From: Deltaproteobacteria bacterium
GTDB taxonomy: Bacteria > Desulfobacterota > Binatia > Binatales > Binataceae
Length of the DNA stretch: 32,992 nt
Direction of reading: 5' to 3'
Assembly: GCA_027317185.1 (NCBI GenBank)
Contig: DAHVFB010000032.1
Coordinates: forward strand, 1 to 32,992
Shown here: piece after piece, positions 1 to 8,664 of the stretch
How the letters are laid out: the number at the start of each line of letters is the position of its first letter
Position numbering within the stretch: position 1 is the stretch's first letter
Position numbers and translations under genes: made by a program
The notes under the pieces: generated by a model
Database searches by the model: none
The model's input: only the letters and a program-made list of their open reading frames with translations
What the model was told of the DNA's origin: nothing

Positions 1-234
1 GATTGCGCAGAGGCTTACTATGCCCACCCGTGGGCGTGGGATGAGATCGGCTTTGGCGGTCCGGCTTATCCACGCGCCTATATCCGGCTGGAAAATGGTT
101 CACCGGAGCCGTGGGAATCGAACGAACGACGCTACGAGTGGAAGGCGCCGGACACTTCTGTTTCCGATCTCTACGAACCCATTCCGAGTCCAATTGAGCA
201 TTCCGCCCCCCATCCCAAGCGAGGCGCCGTTTGA
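1..234 (+). CDS. C-terminal part of a gluconate 2-dehydrogenase subunit 3-like protein (5' end outside window)
   Basis: An open frame runs from base 1 to a TGA at 232-234 and encodes 77 residues. It contains AYYAHPWAWDEIGFGGPAYP, the kind of C-terminal signature found in gluconate 2-dehydrogenase subunit 3-family proteins that accompany GMC-type flavoprotein dehydrogenases. In that family the small subunit helps export or stabilise the large catalytic subunit. The stop overlaps the TTG start of the next gene (TTGA), so the two genes are translationally coupled, which supports the assignment. The N-terminus, and any Tat signal it may carry, lies outside the window. Family assignment is by motif recall and gene context only. 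Confidence 0.72.
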   Translation, partial: DCAEAYYAHPWAWDEIGFGGPAYPRAYIRLENGSPEPWESNERRYEWKAPDTSVSDLYEPIPSPIEHSAPHPKRGAV

Positions 235-1967
235 AGTCGCCCTTACTCGGAGAGTTCGCAAAGCCGAGCCATCAGCCCCATATGCTCGGCGCGATCCAGC
301 GGCTCGAAGCGCCGATGTCCCGGTTCACGGAAAATGAGGAAGTTGACTACCTGATTATCGGTGTCGGCGCGGGAGGTGGCGTGCTGTTGCAGCGGCTAGC
401 GCGCGCCGGGTTTCGTGTACTAGGACTCGAAGCCGGCCCATTTTGGGATACCGAGCGGGATTGGGTGAGCGACGAGGCTGGCTCTCATCAGCTTTATTGG
501 GAGGATTTGCGCATCACGGGGGGCGATAATCCACTACCTCTGGGAAGCAATAACAGCGGCAAAGGCGTCGGCGGCAGTACTGTCCACTGGGCCGCGTTTA
601 CTCCGCGCCTGCATCCTTCCGACTTCCGCGTCTATTCCGAAGACGGACTTGGGGTAGACTGGCCGTTCAGTTACGACGAGCTTAAGCCCTACTACGAACT
701 GATGGAACTAGAGTTGCCGGTCTCGGGTCCAGCGTATTTTCCCTGGGGTGATCCTCACGGCTATGCCTTCGGTCCCCATCCGATGAACGGCATCGGCAAT
801 GTGTTGATCCGCGGCTGTACCAAGCTCGGTATCCCGGTCAGCGCGGGAGGACCGGTCGGCATCTTGCAGGGTTCCCGCGGCGACCGGCCGCATTGCATCT
901 ATCGAGGCTTCTGCATTCAGGGCTGCAAGGTAGGCGCAAAGGCCAGCACTTTGATCACGCACGTGCCTGACGCGATCGCCCACGGCGCGGAAGTTCGTCC
1001 GCACTGCATGGTTTCACGCATTAATCTTGGCCAGGACCGACGCGTGAGCGGTGTTACGTATTTTGATCGGGACGGACGCGAGCACTTCCAGAAAGCCAAA
1101 GCTGTCATCCTCTCTGGCTATTCCATCGAAACTCCACGGCTGCTGCTGAATTCAGCCTGTCCCGGTTTTGAAACCGGCCTGGCCAACTCCAGCGACGCGG
1201 TCGGACGTTATCTGATGGCGCAGGCAGGCAATGTCGTGATGGGCTATTTTGACGAGCTCGTTCGCATGTACAAGGCTCCGCCCGCAATTGCCTTGACGGA
1301 AGAGTTCTATGAGACGGATCCGCGACGCGGCTTCGCGCGTGGATTTGCGATTCAAACGGTTGGACCTCTGCCGATCGCATTCGCCAAACAGATGATGAGC
1401 GCGCAAGGCGCTTGGGGATGGGGGTTGCGACGCATCATGATGGACTACAATCGCTGGGCCGCATTAGGGCTTCTGGGCGAACTCCTCCCGCAGGCCGATA
1501 ACCGGGTGCAATTGGCGGACGAAACAGACCAATACGGAATCCCGGTTGCCAAGGTCACGTTCAGTCTCCACGAGAATGACAGGAAGCTCATCGAATTCGG
1601 CAAGAACAAAGTCATTGAAGTGATGAAAGCGGCCGGTGCCGAAGAAGTTGTGCAGGAGGCGCGCTATGCGCATCTGGTAGGTGCGGCGCGCATGGGCAAC
1701 GATCCGGCAACTTCGGTAGTGGACAAATATTGTCGCAGCCACGACGTTGCCAATCTGTTCATCTGCGATGGCAGTATAATGCCAACCCAGGGTTCCGCGA
1801 ATCCGGGACTGACGGTCCAGGCGCTGGCGGCTCGAGCGGCCGACTATCTCATTTCACAGGGCGCGACCGTCTTCAATTCAGACAAGCGAGATATGGAACG
1901 TCCGCCTGTGCGCCGTAACCTTTCACCTGACGATACCTGGGGCCATGGCGCTCCCCGATTGAAGTAG
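231..1967 (+). CDS. GMC-family FAD-dependent oxidoreductase (dehydrogenase large subunit)
   Basis: This 578-residue flavoprotein probably oxidises an alcohol or sugar hydroxyl and passes electrons to the respiratory chain with the small subunit encoded upstream. The FAD-binding fold is visible at about residues 38-70 (DYLIIGVGAGGG, then LGLEAG). The GMC C-terminal domain is near the end, with HLVGAARMG, then DGSIMPTQGSANPGLT, giving the usual His and Asn active-site positions. The length is normal for the family. I take the TTG at 231 as start because GAGG at 221-224 sits six bases before it and it overlaps the upstream stop; in-frame ATGs at 282 and 315 are alternatives, and the clear homology begins only near the latter. 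The substrate cannot be told from sequence. Confidence 0.88.
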   Translation: MKSPLLGEFAKPSHQPHMLGAIQRLEAPMSRFTENEEVDYLIIGVGAGGGVLLQRLARAGFRVLGLEAGPFWDTERDWVSDEAGSHQLYWEDLRITGGDNPLPLGSNNSGKGVGGSTVHWAAFTPRLHPSDFRVYSEDGLGVDWPFSYDELKPYYELMELELPVSGPAYFPWGDPHGYAFGPHPMNGIGNVLIRGCTKLGIPVSAGGPVGILQGSRGDRPHCIYRGFCIQGCKVGAKASTLITHVPDAIAHGAEVRPHCMVSRINLGQDRRVSGVTYFDRDGREHFQKAKAVILSGYSIETPRLLLNSACPGFETGLANSSDAVGRYLMAQAGNVVMGYFDELVRMYKAPPAIALTEEFYETDPRRGFARGFAIQTVGPLPIAFAKQMMSAQGAWGWGLRRIMMDYNRWAALGLLGELLPQADNRVQLADETDQYGIPVAKVTFSLHENDRKLIEFGKNKVIEVMKAAGAEEVVQEARYAHLVGAARMGNDPATSVVDKYCRSHDVANLFICDGSIMPTQGSANPGLTVQALAARAADYLISQGATVFNSDKRDMERPPVRRNLSPDDTWGHGAPRLK

Positions 1968-1987
1968 GACTTGAGAGGAAGATTTTC

Positions 1988-3772
1988 ATGAATCTTCGGA
2001 TCGAAGATTACGCGCTCATCGGCAACATGCACACCGCCGCGCTGGTCGGCCGCGACGGTTCGATCGACTGGCTTTGCGTACCGCGTTTCGATTCATCTGC
2101 TTGCTTTGCGGCACTGCTCGGCGGTCCTGAACATGGGCGATGGCTTATCGCTCCCGAGGGCAAAGTAAAGGCGGTGCGCCGCAACTATCGCGGCGAGACA
2201 CTTATTCTGGAGACGATCTTCGAAACCGACGATGGCATGGCGGCGCTGATCGACTTCATGCCGGTCAAGGAGCAGGCCGGACAAGTAGATATAGTCCGGC
2301 TGGTCGAAGGCCGCGAGGGATCGGTGACGATGCGAATGGAGCTGGTGATCCGTTTCGACTATGGCGAGGTGGTCCCATGGATCAGACGCACCGGCGATGG
2401 TGTGCGGGCGATTGGCGGACCGGATGCGATCCTGCTTCATACGCCGGTCGAAACGCACGGTGAGGATTTGAAGACAGTGGCTCGGTTCACCGTGTCAAAG
2501 GGCGAAACGATGCCGTTTACCCTGATCCGAAACGACGCGCGTTTGCCCGCTCCTCAGGTGGACGATCCGATGCGTCAGCGCGATCAAGACGAAGCCTGGT
2601 GGAAGAAGTGGGTATCGAATTGCGGCTACGACGGTCCCCACCGCGAAGCAGTCATCCGCTCCCTCATCACGCTCAAGGCACTTACCTATAATCCGACCGG
2701 GGCCATTGTGGCGGCTCCGACCACTTCACTACCCGAGCAATTACAGGGACCTCTAAATTGGGACTATCGCTATTGCTGGCTGCGCGACGCGACCTTCACG
2801 CTCACCGCATTACTGATTGCGGGATACACGGATGAGGCTCTCGCCTGGCGCGATTGGCTAATGCGTGCGGTAGCTGGGCAGGCCGACAAACTACAAATCA
2901 TGTATGGGCTGGCCGGCGAACGCCGGCTTAAGGAATTTGAACTTTCACATCTGCCTGGCTATGAGGGCAGCAAACCGGTCCGAGTCGGCAATGCCGCTCA
3001 CGGACAGTTCCAGCTCGATGTCTACGGCGAGATCATGAATGCCCTGTCCATCGCCCATCGCTATCAAATCAAAATCGACGACGACGCGTGGCGGATGCAT
3101 TGTGTGTTTCTGACGTTTCTCGAAGGCGCCTGGCAAAAGCCCGACGACGGCATGTGGGAGGTACGGACCGGGGCACGCCATTTCACCGAATCCAAGGTGG
3201 CATGCTGGGTGGCCTTTGATCGGGCAGTCAAGCTGATCGAAAAGGACGGCCTAAAGGGACCGCTGGAAAAATGGCGAGCAACACGTGACAAGATTCACGC
3301 GGACGTCTGCGCGCATGGCTTCGATACCAAGCGTAACACCTTCGTGCAGTACTACGGCGCGAGCGACCTCGACGCGTCTTTGCTGCGCCTACCGCTGATG
3401 GGTTTTCTGCCCGCCAACGATTCCCGGATGGTCGGCACGGTCGAAGCGATTCAGCGCGATCTGATGAAAGGCGGTTTAGTTAAGCGGTACAGCAAGGCCA
3501 TGGGTGGCGGCCAAGAGGGCGCGTTTCTGCCGTGCACCTTCTGGCTGGTCGACTGCCTGGTGGCGATGGGCCGGAGTGACGAAGCGCGAAAAATTTATGA
3601 GCGGCTGCTTGGACTGTGCAATGACGTGGGGCTGCTCTCGGAAGAATACGATCACAGCGAAGGTCGCATGCTGGGAAACTTTCCGCAAGCTCTTACTCAT
3701 GTCGCATTGATCAACAGCACGTTCAATCTGTTTCACCCGCAGAAGCCGCTGAACGTGGCGCGTCCCGAGTAG
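1988..3772 (+). CDS. Glycoside hydrolase family 15 protein (glucoamylase/trehalase-like)
   Basis: This 594-residue protein has the two-part build of bacterial GH15 enzymes: an N-terminal beta-rich domain beginning IEDYALIGNMHTAALVGRDG and an alpha/alpha-barrel catalytic domain. Family motifs are WDYRYCWLRDA at about residues 258-268 and GLLSEEYD with the expected catalytic glutamates at E552/E553. Known relatives hydrolyse trehalose or alpha-glucans, and most are annotated only as GH15. There is no evident signal peptide, so a cytoplasmic role is likely. It starts 20 bases after the GMC gene with GAGAGGAAG as ribosome binding site, consistent with co-transcription. Trehalase versus glucoamylase activity cannot be decided here. 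Confidence 0.9.
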   Translation: MNLRIEDYALIGNMHTAALVGRDGSIDWLCVPRFDSSACFAALLGGPEHGRWLIAPEGKVKAVRRNYRGETLILETIFETDDGMAALIDFMPVKEQAGQVDIVRLVEGREGSVTMRMELVIRFDYGEVVPWIRRTGDGVRAIGGPDAILLHTPVETHGEDLKTVARFTVSKGETMPFTLIRNDARLPAPQVDDPMRQRDQDEAWWKKWVSNCGYDGPHREAVIRSLITLKALTYNPTGAIVAAPTTSLPEQLQGPLNWDYRYCWLRDATFTLTALLIAGYTDEALAWRDWLMRAVAGQADKLQIMYGLAGERRLKEFELSHLPGYEGSKPVRVGNAAHGQFQLDVYGEIMNALSIAHRYQIKIDDDAWRMHCVFLTFLEGAWQKPDDGMWEVRTGARHFTESKVACWVAFDRAVKLIEKDGLKGPLEKWRATRDKIHADVCAHGFDTKRNTFVQYYGASDLDASLLRLPLMGFLPANDSRMVGTVEAIQRDLMKGGLVKRYSKAMGGGQEGAFLPCTFWLVDCLVAMGRSDEARKIYERLLGLCNDVGLLSEEYDHSEGRMLGNFPQALTHVALINSTFNLFHPQKPLNVARPE

Positions 3773-3821
3773 CTAAGTCTCAAAACTCAATTCCTCCGAA
3801 CATCCGGGAGACGAAGATACG

Positions 3822-4928
3822 ATGAAAGCTCTTACGCGGCCGGCGGTCAAGATTGGGCGTCTTCGCGCGTCCGCCTACTGTATACCAACCGACTTTCCCG
3901 AATCCGACGGCACCCTGGAGTGGAAAGCCACAACTCTGGTAGTGGTAGAAGCGCCAGGCGCCGACCAGACCGGTATTGGCTATACCTATGCCGACGGCGC
4001 TACAGCTCGGTTGATCAACGATATGCTCGCCGATGTGGTCGAAGGGCAGGATGCGATGGCGACCTCGGCGAATTGGCGCGCGATGGTACGCGCCATTCGG
4101 AATCTGGGTCGTCCCGGAATATCATCGATGGCGATTGCCGCGGCCGACAACGCTTTATGGGATCTCAAAGCGCGGATCCTTGGTTTGCCGTTAGTGACGC
4201 TGCTCGGCGCGGCCCGCGACAGCGTCGCCGTGTACGGCAGCGGGGGCTTCACTTCGTACGACGAGGACCGTCTGCGCAAACAATTATCGGGCTGGGCAGA
4301 AAAGGGAATTCAGCGCGTAAAGATGAAAATCGGCCGCGAGCCGCGCAAGGATCCCGGTAGGGTAGCCGCCGCGCGCGATGCGATAGGATCAACTGTCGAA
4401 TTGTTCGTTGACGCTAACGGTGCGTACACGCGAAAACAAGCACTGGAGCTGGCCAACAGATTTCGCGATCTCGGAGTGTCGTGGTTTGAGGAGCCGGTTT
4501 CCTCTGACGATCTTGATGGGCTGCGCTTGTTGCGCGATCGCGCCCCCGCGGGAATGCAGATAGCCGCGGGAGAATATGGTTACGATCTGCCGTACTTCGA
4601 GCGCATGTTGGCGGCCGGAGCGGTCGATGTCCTGCAAGCCGATGCTACCCGCTGCGCGGGTATTACCGGTTTTCTTCAGGTGGCGGCACTTTGCGAGGCG
4701 CGTTCGCTGCCACTCTCGGCACATTGCGGCCCATCGATGCACGTTCATCCCTGTTGCGCCGCAAGGCCGGTATGTCACATCGAATACTTCCACGATCACG
4801 TGCGCATCGAGCATATGCTGTTTGACGGCGCGCTGACTCCGGTCAACGGCCGGCTGCAGCCCAACCTTTCGCGGCCCGGTATCGGAATCGAGTTCAAACA
4901 TTCTGACGCCGAACGATACCTCATCTGA
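3822..4928 (+). CDS. Mandelate racemase/muconate lactonizing enzyme-family protein (enolase superfamily)
   Basis: The 368-residue product shows the enolase-superfamily plan: an N-terminal capping domain followed by a TIM barrel. Visible catalytic features are the Lys-x-Lys in RVKMKIG (K167/K169), metal-ligand motifs VDANGAY (D197), WFEEPV (E223/E224) and AAGEYGYD (E251), then DVLQADATRCAG and the barrel-end His in SAHCGPSMH (H301). These predict abstraction of a proton alpha to a carboxylate, as in sugar-acid dehydratases, racemases or cycloisomerases. Its place 50 bases after a GH15 gene and near a GMC dehydrogenase favours sugar-acid dehydration, but this is inference. The ATG at 3822 lies after CGGGAGACG. 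Confidence 0.87.
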   Translation: MKALTRPAVKIGRLRASAYCIPTDFPESDGTLEWKATTLVVVEAPGADQTGIGYTYADGATARLINDMLADVVEGQDAMATSANWRAMVRAIRNLGRPGISSMAIAAADNALWDLKARILGLPLVTLLGAARDSVAVYGSGGFTSYDEDRLRKQLSGWAEKGIQRVKMKIGREPRKDPGRVAAARDAIGSTVELFVDANGAYTRKQALELANRFRDLGVSWFEEPVSSDDLDGLRLLRDRAPAGMQIAAGEYGYDLPYFERMLAAGAVDVLQADATRCAGITGFLQVAALCEARSLPLSAHCGPSMHVHPCCAARPVCHIEYFHDHVRIEHMLFDGALTPVNGRLQPNLSRPGIGIEFKHSDAERYLI

Positions 4929-5029
4929 GCAGCCGAAGGATTGGTTGGGGCTCTCTAGCCAGCAACCGTGTTCAGAAACCGCGCCCAGGAGGGGAGAAAG
5001 GAGAGCGGCTGGGGAGGTGAGCGCGGTGG
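4929..5029. other. Short spacer after the enolase-superfamily gene
   Basis: I see no gene or convincing terminator here. It marks the boundary between the intact plus-strand metabolic block and the decayed minus-strand region that follows. Confidence 0.4.
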
Positions 5030-5135
5030 CCTGCCAGTGAGTCTTGTTATGCAGCATGGCGTTGAGAATCACGAGTAGCTTGCGCATGCAGGCAGTGAGG
5101 AAGGACCGATTTTGAGTCTCGATCTTTTGAGCTAT
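5030..5135 (-). mobile_element. IS110-family transposase C-terminal remnant
   Basis: The reverse strand encodes a stretch with ACMRKLLVILNAMLHNKTHW, closely matching the conserved C-terminal ending of IS110/IS116/IS902 transposases. Only about 35 residues are recognisable. The reading frame stays open on both sides, but the flanking residues do not look like the family, and in the 3' direction the frame runs antisense into the enolase-superfamily gene. This is therefore a scar rather than an element able to move. No terminal repeats were identified. Confidence 0.58.
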
Positions 5136-5303
5136 CTCTTGAACGTGATGCCTGACCAATTTCGAGAAACTGTGGACCAAAGCAGGAACTGATCGCCACC
5201 GAGATTGGATCAGATCAGCATTCAAAATCAGCGGGTGGTTGCGCACCAAATTGCGGCTTGTCGGGGTCGCCGCGCAGTACCCCACGCAGATGCAGGAAGC
5301 AGT

Positions 5304-5577
5304 TTACAACCAGCGACCGTCCACGGGCTTCGTCGAGGAATCGCTGACTGCCGAATGCGCCAACTCCGACAGCAGCATCATGCTGCTCAGAAACAGGTAC
5401 ACGTCGATCCCCTTAGCGCCCGCTTTCAGCTCGGCGCTCCATGGGAGCAGACCGAGTACGACCAGCATGACTGCGCCGGAAACGGCCCATTGCCTCCGGG
5501 ACCTTCCAGGGACGGGCGATCAGGCCGAGGGTGCTCAGTGCGGCGATAGCGCAGATAGTGTCGCTCGCAATGGTCAA
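5304..5577 (-). pseudogene. N-terminal remnant of an ArsB/SLC13-type anion permease, frameshifted
   Basis: Reading the reverse strand from a TTG at 5577, the frame encodes an N-terminal segment ending ALSTLGLIARPWKVPEA. A frameshift near 5488 moves it into a second frame encoding AVSGAVMLVVLGLLPWSAEL and then KGIDVYLFLSSMMLLSELA. Together these look like the first membrane helices of arsenite/anion permeases of the ArsB or SLC13 type. Recognisable homology ends after SELA, and a TAA closes the frame at 5304-5306, so most of the roughly 400-residue protein is missing. The start lies within a few bases of the stop of the MFS remnant upstream, suggesting the two were once operon partners. Confidence 0.55.
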
Positions 5578-5580
5578 CGC

Positions 5581-5861
5581 TTACTTCGAAACCCGCGCAG
5601 AAGTATCGCCTTTCAAGTCGAGGGTTTCAGGCATGAACAACCACAGGATCGCAAAGGCGGCAGCAGCCACGGAGGCCAAGAACAGAAACCCGGCTCGGTT
5701 GCCGAAGTGCTGAACGATGGTTCCGGCGATCGTTTGACTGAGTGCCGCGCCGATTCCCACCGCCATTGCGATCGCGCCCAGCGTAAGATTAAACCGCCCG
5801 GTGCCACGCGTCAGATCGCTATCACGAGTACGGAAGCGACGCCGAAAATGCCGGCGGGCAT
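5581..5861 (-). pseudogene. C-terminal remnant of an MFS transporter, frameshifted
   Basis: On the reverse strand the ORF encodes DLTRGTGRFNLTLGAIAM, then GIGAALSQTIAGTIVQHFG and helix-rich sequence ending PETLDLKGD, which resembles the last two or three helices of a major-facilitator exporter. Just upstream, MPAGIFGVASVLVIA lies in another frame and would join at a frameshift near 5816. Stop codons interrupt that frame further upstream. Only about 90 residues of a normal ~400-residue transporter survive, so the gene is dead. Substrate unknown. Confidence 0.62.
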
Positions 5862-6145
5862 GCTTAATCAATCGCCCGCCGGTCTTCACCAGCCGCATTC
5901 TGCCGCCTTACATGCGGCGTTCGCCCAAGGTCGCCGAGGTGCTGCCGCCGAGGCCATCGCTGCGGCAACGCTAGCCCTCGGTCCCGAGGACATGGATGAC
6001 CTTGAAGACGCGCCAGATAACGAGGTCCAACCTGCGGAGAACCTCGATGAAGCGACTGCGGCGCGCACTATAAGCAATCGCCGAGCTGTGCTTATCGCAA
6101 GCGGCCCGGCGAATGACAGCCGAGAAACGCGCTTTTAGCAAACCT
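5862..6145. other. Degenerate spacer between MFS remnant and molybdoenzyme gene
   Basis: Open frames exist on both strands, but their alanine-, serine- and arginine-rich translations show no domain I recognise. I see no intact gene here; the segment is probably decayed sequence upstream of the MFS remnant. Confidence 0.35.
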
Positions 6146-7867
6146 CTAGATCGGCATCCGGTAACCATAAAATTCGTGGTCCTCGTTGTAGCCGCCTTGC
6201 CCCGCCCCGAGGTGAGCGAAATCGGCGACGAACTCGATAGCTTCAATCCATTTGACCTGCTTGAAGCCGAGCTCGTTCTCGCAGCGCAGTCGCAGTGGAG
6301 CTCCGTGTAAGACACTGACCGGCGCGCCGTTCATTTCGTAGGCGAGAATGGTAAGGTGATGGCGCATGTTTTCGAGCTTGTGCACATCGTAGTAGCGCCC
6401 GCCCTCGCCACCCTCGGCAAACGAGTAAAAGACCGCGTAGCGCGCCTCCGGCCGGGGTTTGACGATTTCGAGAATGCGGCGCACCGGAACGCCGCCCCAC
6501 TTCGCAACGCCCGACCAGCCTTGGATGCAAAAGTGACAGGTTATCTGTTCCTGCTTCGGCATCGCCTTGAGTTCAGCGAAAGTAAAAACCGTTGGCTTCT
6601 CGACCAGTCCGTCGACGCGCAGACGGTAATCCGTGAAATTGCCACCGGCTAATGCCTCGAATTCAGCTGAGCTGGGCATCGTACCATCGGGCCAGAAGTG
6701 AGGCGAGATATCCTTTTCGGTATACTGAGTGTTGGGGTCGGTCCATTCCGCGAGACCTTTAAGCCAGCCGATAAAAAACGCGCCTGCCTTTTGCACCGTA
6801 CGCGCATGGTTGATTGTTAGCGGTGAAGCTACCACCCATGCGACGGTCAGGATTACCAACACCGCCGCAAACATTTCCAATCCCTGCGGACCGCTGCCGT
6901 TAATGCCGGCAAACATGTGGTTCAAATTCGGCAAAAGGCCGGTGACGAAGACCATCGTCACGTGTATGAATATGAAAAAGAGAAACCAGCAGAGCACGAT
7001 GAAGTGAATTGAACGGGCCGCCTGTCGATGAAGCGTGCGGCCGAACCAGCCTAACCGGTTGGAAATTGTCGGCGCCTGCATCAGGCCCGTGATTATCGCC
7101 ACCGGCGCGGCGATGAAAACGGTAATGAAGTAGGAGAGAAGCTGTAAACCGTTGTAACGAATCCAGCTTTCCTCGACTGGAAAGCGCAGCGACAGATACT
7201 GAATCGCGGTCGAGAGCGCATCAGGAAACACTGCCCACGTCTGCGGAACGATTCGCTCCCACTGATGAGTTGTAAACAGTAGGATGTAGAAGGCAATTCC
7301 ATTGAGCAGCCACAGCAGGTCGAAGGAGAAGTGCCACCATCGCGCAAGGCCGATCGAGTGCCGTAGGCCAGGGATGCCGAACCATGAGGGCAGAGTTACG
7401 GAGTCGTCCTTCGCGGTCCAGATACGATCGGCTGGAACTTCGTGCTGAAAACTAAACCATTCGGTGCCCGGCGTGCAGTCGCGGTTCCAATAGAGTCGCG
7501 GGTGGTCCGCGAGAATTTGAATCCCCGCCCGGATGATGAAGAGTATGAAGAACAGATTCAAAAAGTGTTGCACCCTGAGCCATAACGGGAAGCCAACATA
7601 CTGCACCGGTACGGAGGTTTGACCCGGATAACGTTGAATAAAGCTTTGGACTGATTGTAGCTGGCGCAACTCCTGCGCCAAGGGAATCCCGATTACGACG
7701 AAGAGAAATCCCAGGGGGATGAGCCAAAGTATATTGTACCAGCATCCGCCGATACGGACGCGCGGCATCTCGCCCCACTGAGGCGGGAGCCATTTGCTCA
7801 ACCGAACGCGGTCGTCGGCATGCGTGAGCTGGGCCTCAAGAAAGTCGTGTTGTCCCATCTTTTGCAC
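6146..7867 (-). CDS. Fusion of a membrane cytochrome-b-like domain with a sulfite-oxidase-fold molybdopterin domain
   Basis: The 573-residue protein combines two units. Residues ~40-360 form about six membrane helices (approximately 43-63, 101-119, 181-200, 241-262, 287-310, 331-350) with helix-associated histidines such as H101, H179, H288 and H302 that could bind haem, as in thiosulfate-reductase or formate-dehydrogenase cytochrome b. Residues ~385-565 are a sulfite-oxidase-type Moco domain with ITCHFCIQGWSG; C447 sits where the molybdenum-ligating cysteine is expected. The probable job is electron exchange between the quinone pool and a molybdenum-bound substrate. The start is GTG 7867 or ATG 7858; neither has a strong ribosome binding site. 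It is the only long intact gene in this decayed stretch. Confidence 0.82.
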   Translation of the reverse strand: MQKMGQHDFLEAQLTHADDRVRLSKWLPPQWGEMPRVRIGGCWYNILWLIPLGFLFVVIGIPLAQELRQLQSVQSFIQRYPGQTSVPVQYVGFPLWLRVQHFLNLFFILFIIRAGIQILADHPRLYWNRDCTPGTEWFSFQHEVPADRIWTAKDDSVTLPSWFGIPGLRHSIGLARWWHFSFDLLWLLNGIAFYILLFTTHQWERIVPQTWAVFPDALSTAIQYLSLRFPVEESWIRYNGLQLLSYFITVFIAAPVAIITGLMQAPTISNRLGWFGRTLHRQAARSIHFIVLCWFLFFIFIHVTMVFVTGLLPNLNHMFAGINGSGPQGLEMFAAVLVILTVAWVVASPLTINHARTVQKAGAFFIGWLKGLAEWTDPNTQYTEKDISPHFWPDGTMPSSAEFEALAGGNFTDYRLRVDGLVEKPTVFTFAELKAMPKQEQITCHFCIQGWSGVAKWGGVPVRRILEIVKPRPEARYAVFYSFAEGGEGGRYYDVHKLENMRHHLTILAYEMNGAPVSVLHGAPLRLRCENELGFKQVKWIEAIEFVADFAHLGAGQGGYNEDHEFYGYRMPI

Positions 7868-7912
7868 TTTATCAGGATCGCTATCAGGGCAATCTGGGCC
7901 AGTTCCTCCATT

Positions 7913-8345
7913 TCAACCGGGATAATCAGGTTGGAGTTGTTGAGTGCGTGGACCACGTCCATCAGGTTGAGGCCGCGCCCTGCAATGCCTCGCGATTGAC
8001 GTAAGCCATAATCTGCCGATATTGGCCGCCGAACGACGGCGGCACCGAGGCTCCCAACACCGTGGCCAGCCAGTTGCGAACGTTGTAATCGGCCTTATCG
8101 TGCAGTTGCGACTGGCTGAATCCATTACCCGACACCGTCACCAGCACGACCGGCAACGCCGACGCTCCGGACTTGAGAATCAGCGGCGGCAACGTGCCCG
8201 GCGGCATGTGACGCAAATCGGCCATCGCCAGGTCGCCGAGTTGCGCCGCCGCCACCGCATCCAACCGCACCCCCGGATAAAGGAAGACCTTGATGATGAC
8301 GCCGGGAAGCGAGCGCGAGTGGATATGCTCGATCCCGCTCCCCAG
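7913..8345 (-). pseudogene. RND efflux pump (AcrB/HAE1-like) porter-domain fragment, frameshifted
   Basis: The reverse strand encodes RFFTLGSGIEHIHSRSLPG, then MPPGTLPPLILKSGASALP and SVPPSFGGQYRQIMAYVN, which match the first periplasmic porter region of RND transporters. The frame closes at 7962, but shifting frame within the RGLNLMDV codons (near 7965) restores RGLNLMDVVHALNNSNLIIP, the expected continuation, down to about 7913. The N-terminal membrane anchor and some 900 downstream residues are absent. This is an internal fragment of a pump gene, not a functional transporter. It lies about 50 bases upstream of the molybdoenzyme start. Confidence 0.7.
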
Positions 8346-8389
8346 TGTGAAGAAGCGTTCGAAGCGCGTCGTGCAAGCGGATCTTCCCC

Positions 8390-8530
8390 TGCCAAGGTCC
8401 GCCATTTTGCGAGGAGGCTTTGCGGGAGAGTGACGATCCGCTTACCGAACTACGGCCCCGGCTGGAGGAAAAGCACGATCCGCGTTTTAAGAACTTCAGC
8501 GGCGTTGTGCTTACGATTTGCGAAGCATGA
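8390..8530 (+). other. Orphan coding-like fragment, plus strand
   Basis: A plus-strand frame ending at TGA 8528-8530 reads PPFCEEALRESDDPLTELRP and then LEEKHDPRFKNFSGVVLTIC. Its amino-acid make-up looks like a genuine soluble protein tail, unlike the shadow frames around it. No start codon with a ribosome binding site is evident and I do not recognise the family. It probably is the C-terminal scar of a gene lost by deletion. Confidence 0.3.
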
Positions 8531-8664
8531 AAAATAGAGAAGAACCTATTTTCAAGCCAATTAGCCTGTTGAATAGAGCATTCGGCTCGCGACCGAATGG
8601 CTCGCTCAGAGGCATCTCCGCCTTGAACGCTTTGTCCAGACTCATTGAGACACGCGTGTCCTTA
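8531..8664. other. Spacer without recognised features
   Basis: No gene, repeat or clear terminator is evident in this stretch downstream of the HPP gene. Confidence 0.3.

Noticed and set aside
4389-5285. A 298-codon minus-strand open frame
   Set aside because: Only residues ~51-85 (IS110-like) are recognisable; the rest is antisense to the enolase-superfamily gene or is unrelated decay.
5239-6138. A 299-codon plus-strand open frame
   Set aside because: It runs antisense to the permease and MFS remnants, whose reverse-strand translations are clearly real; its own translation has no domain.
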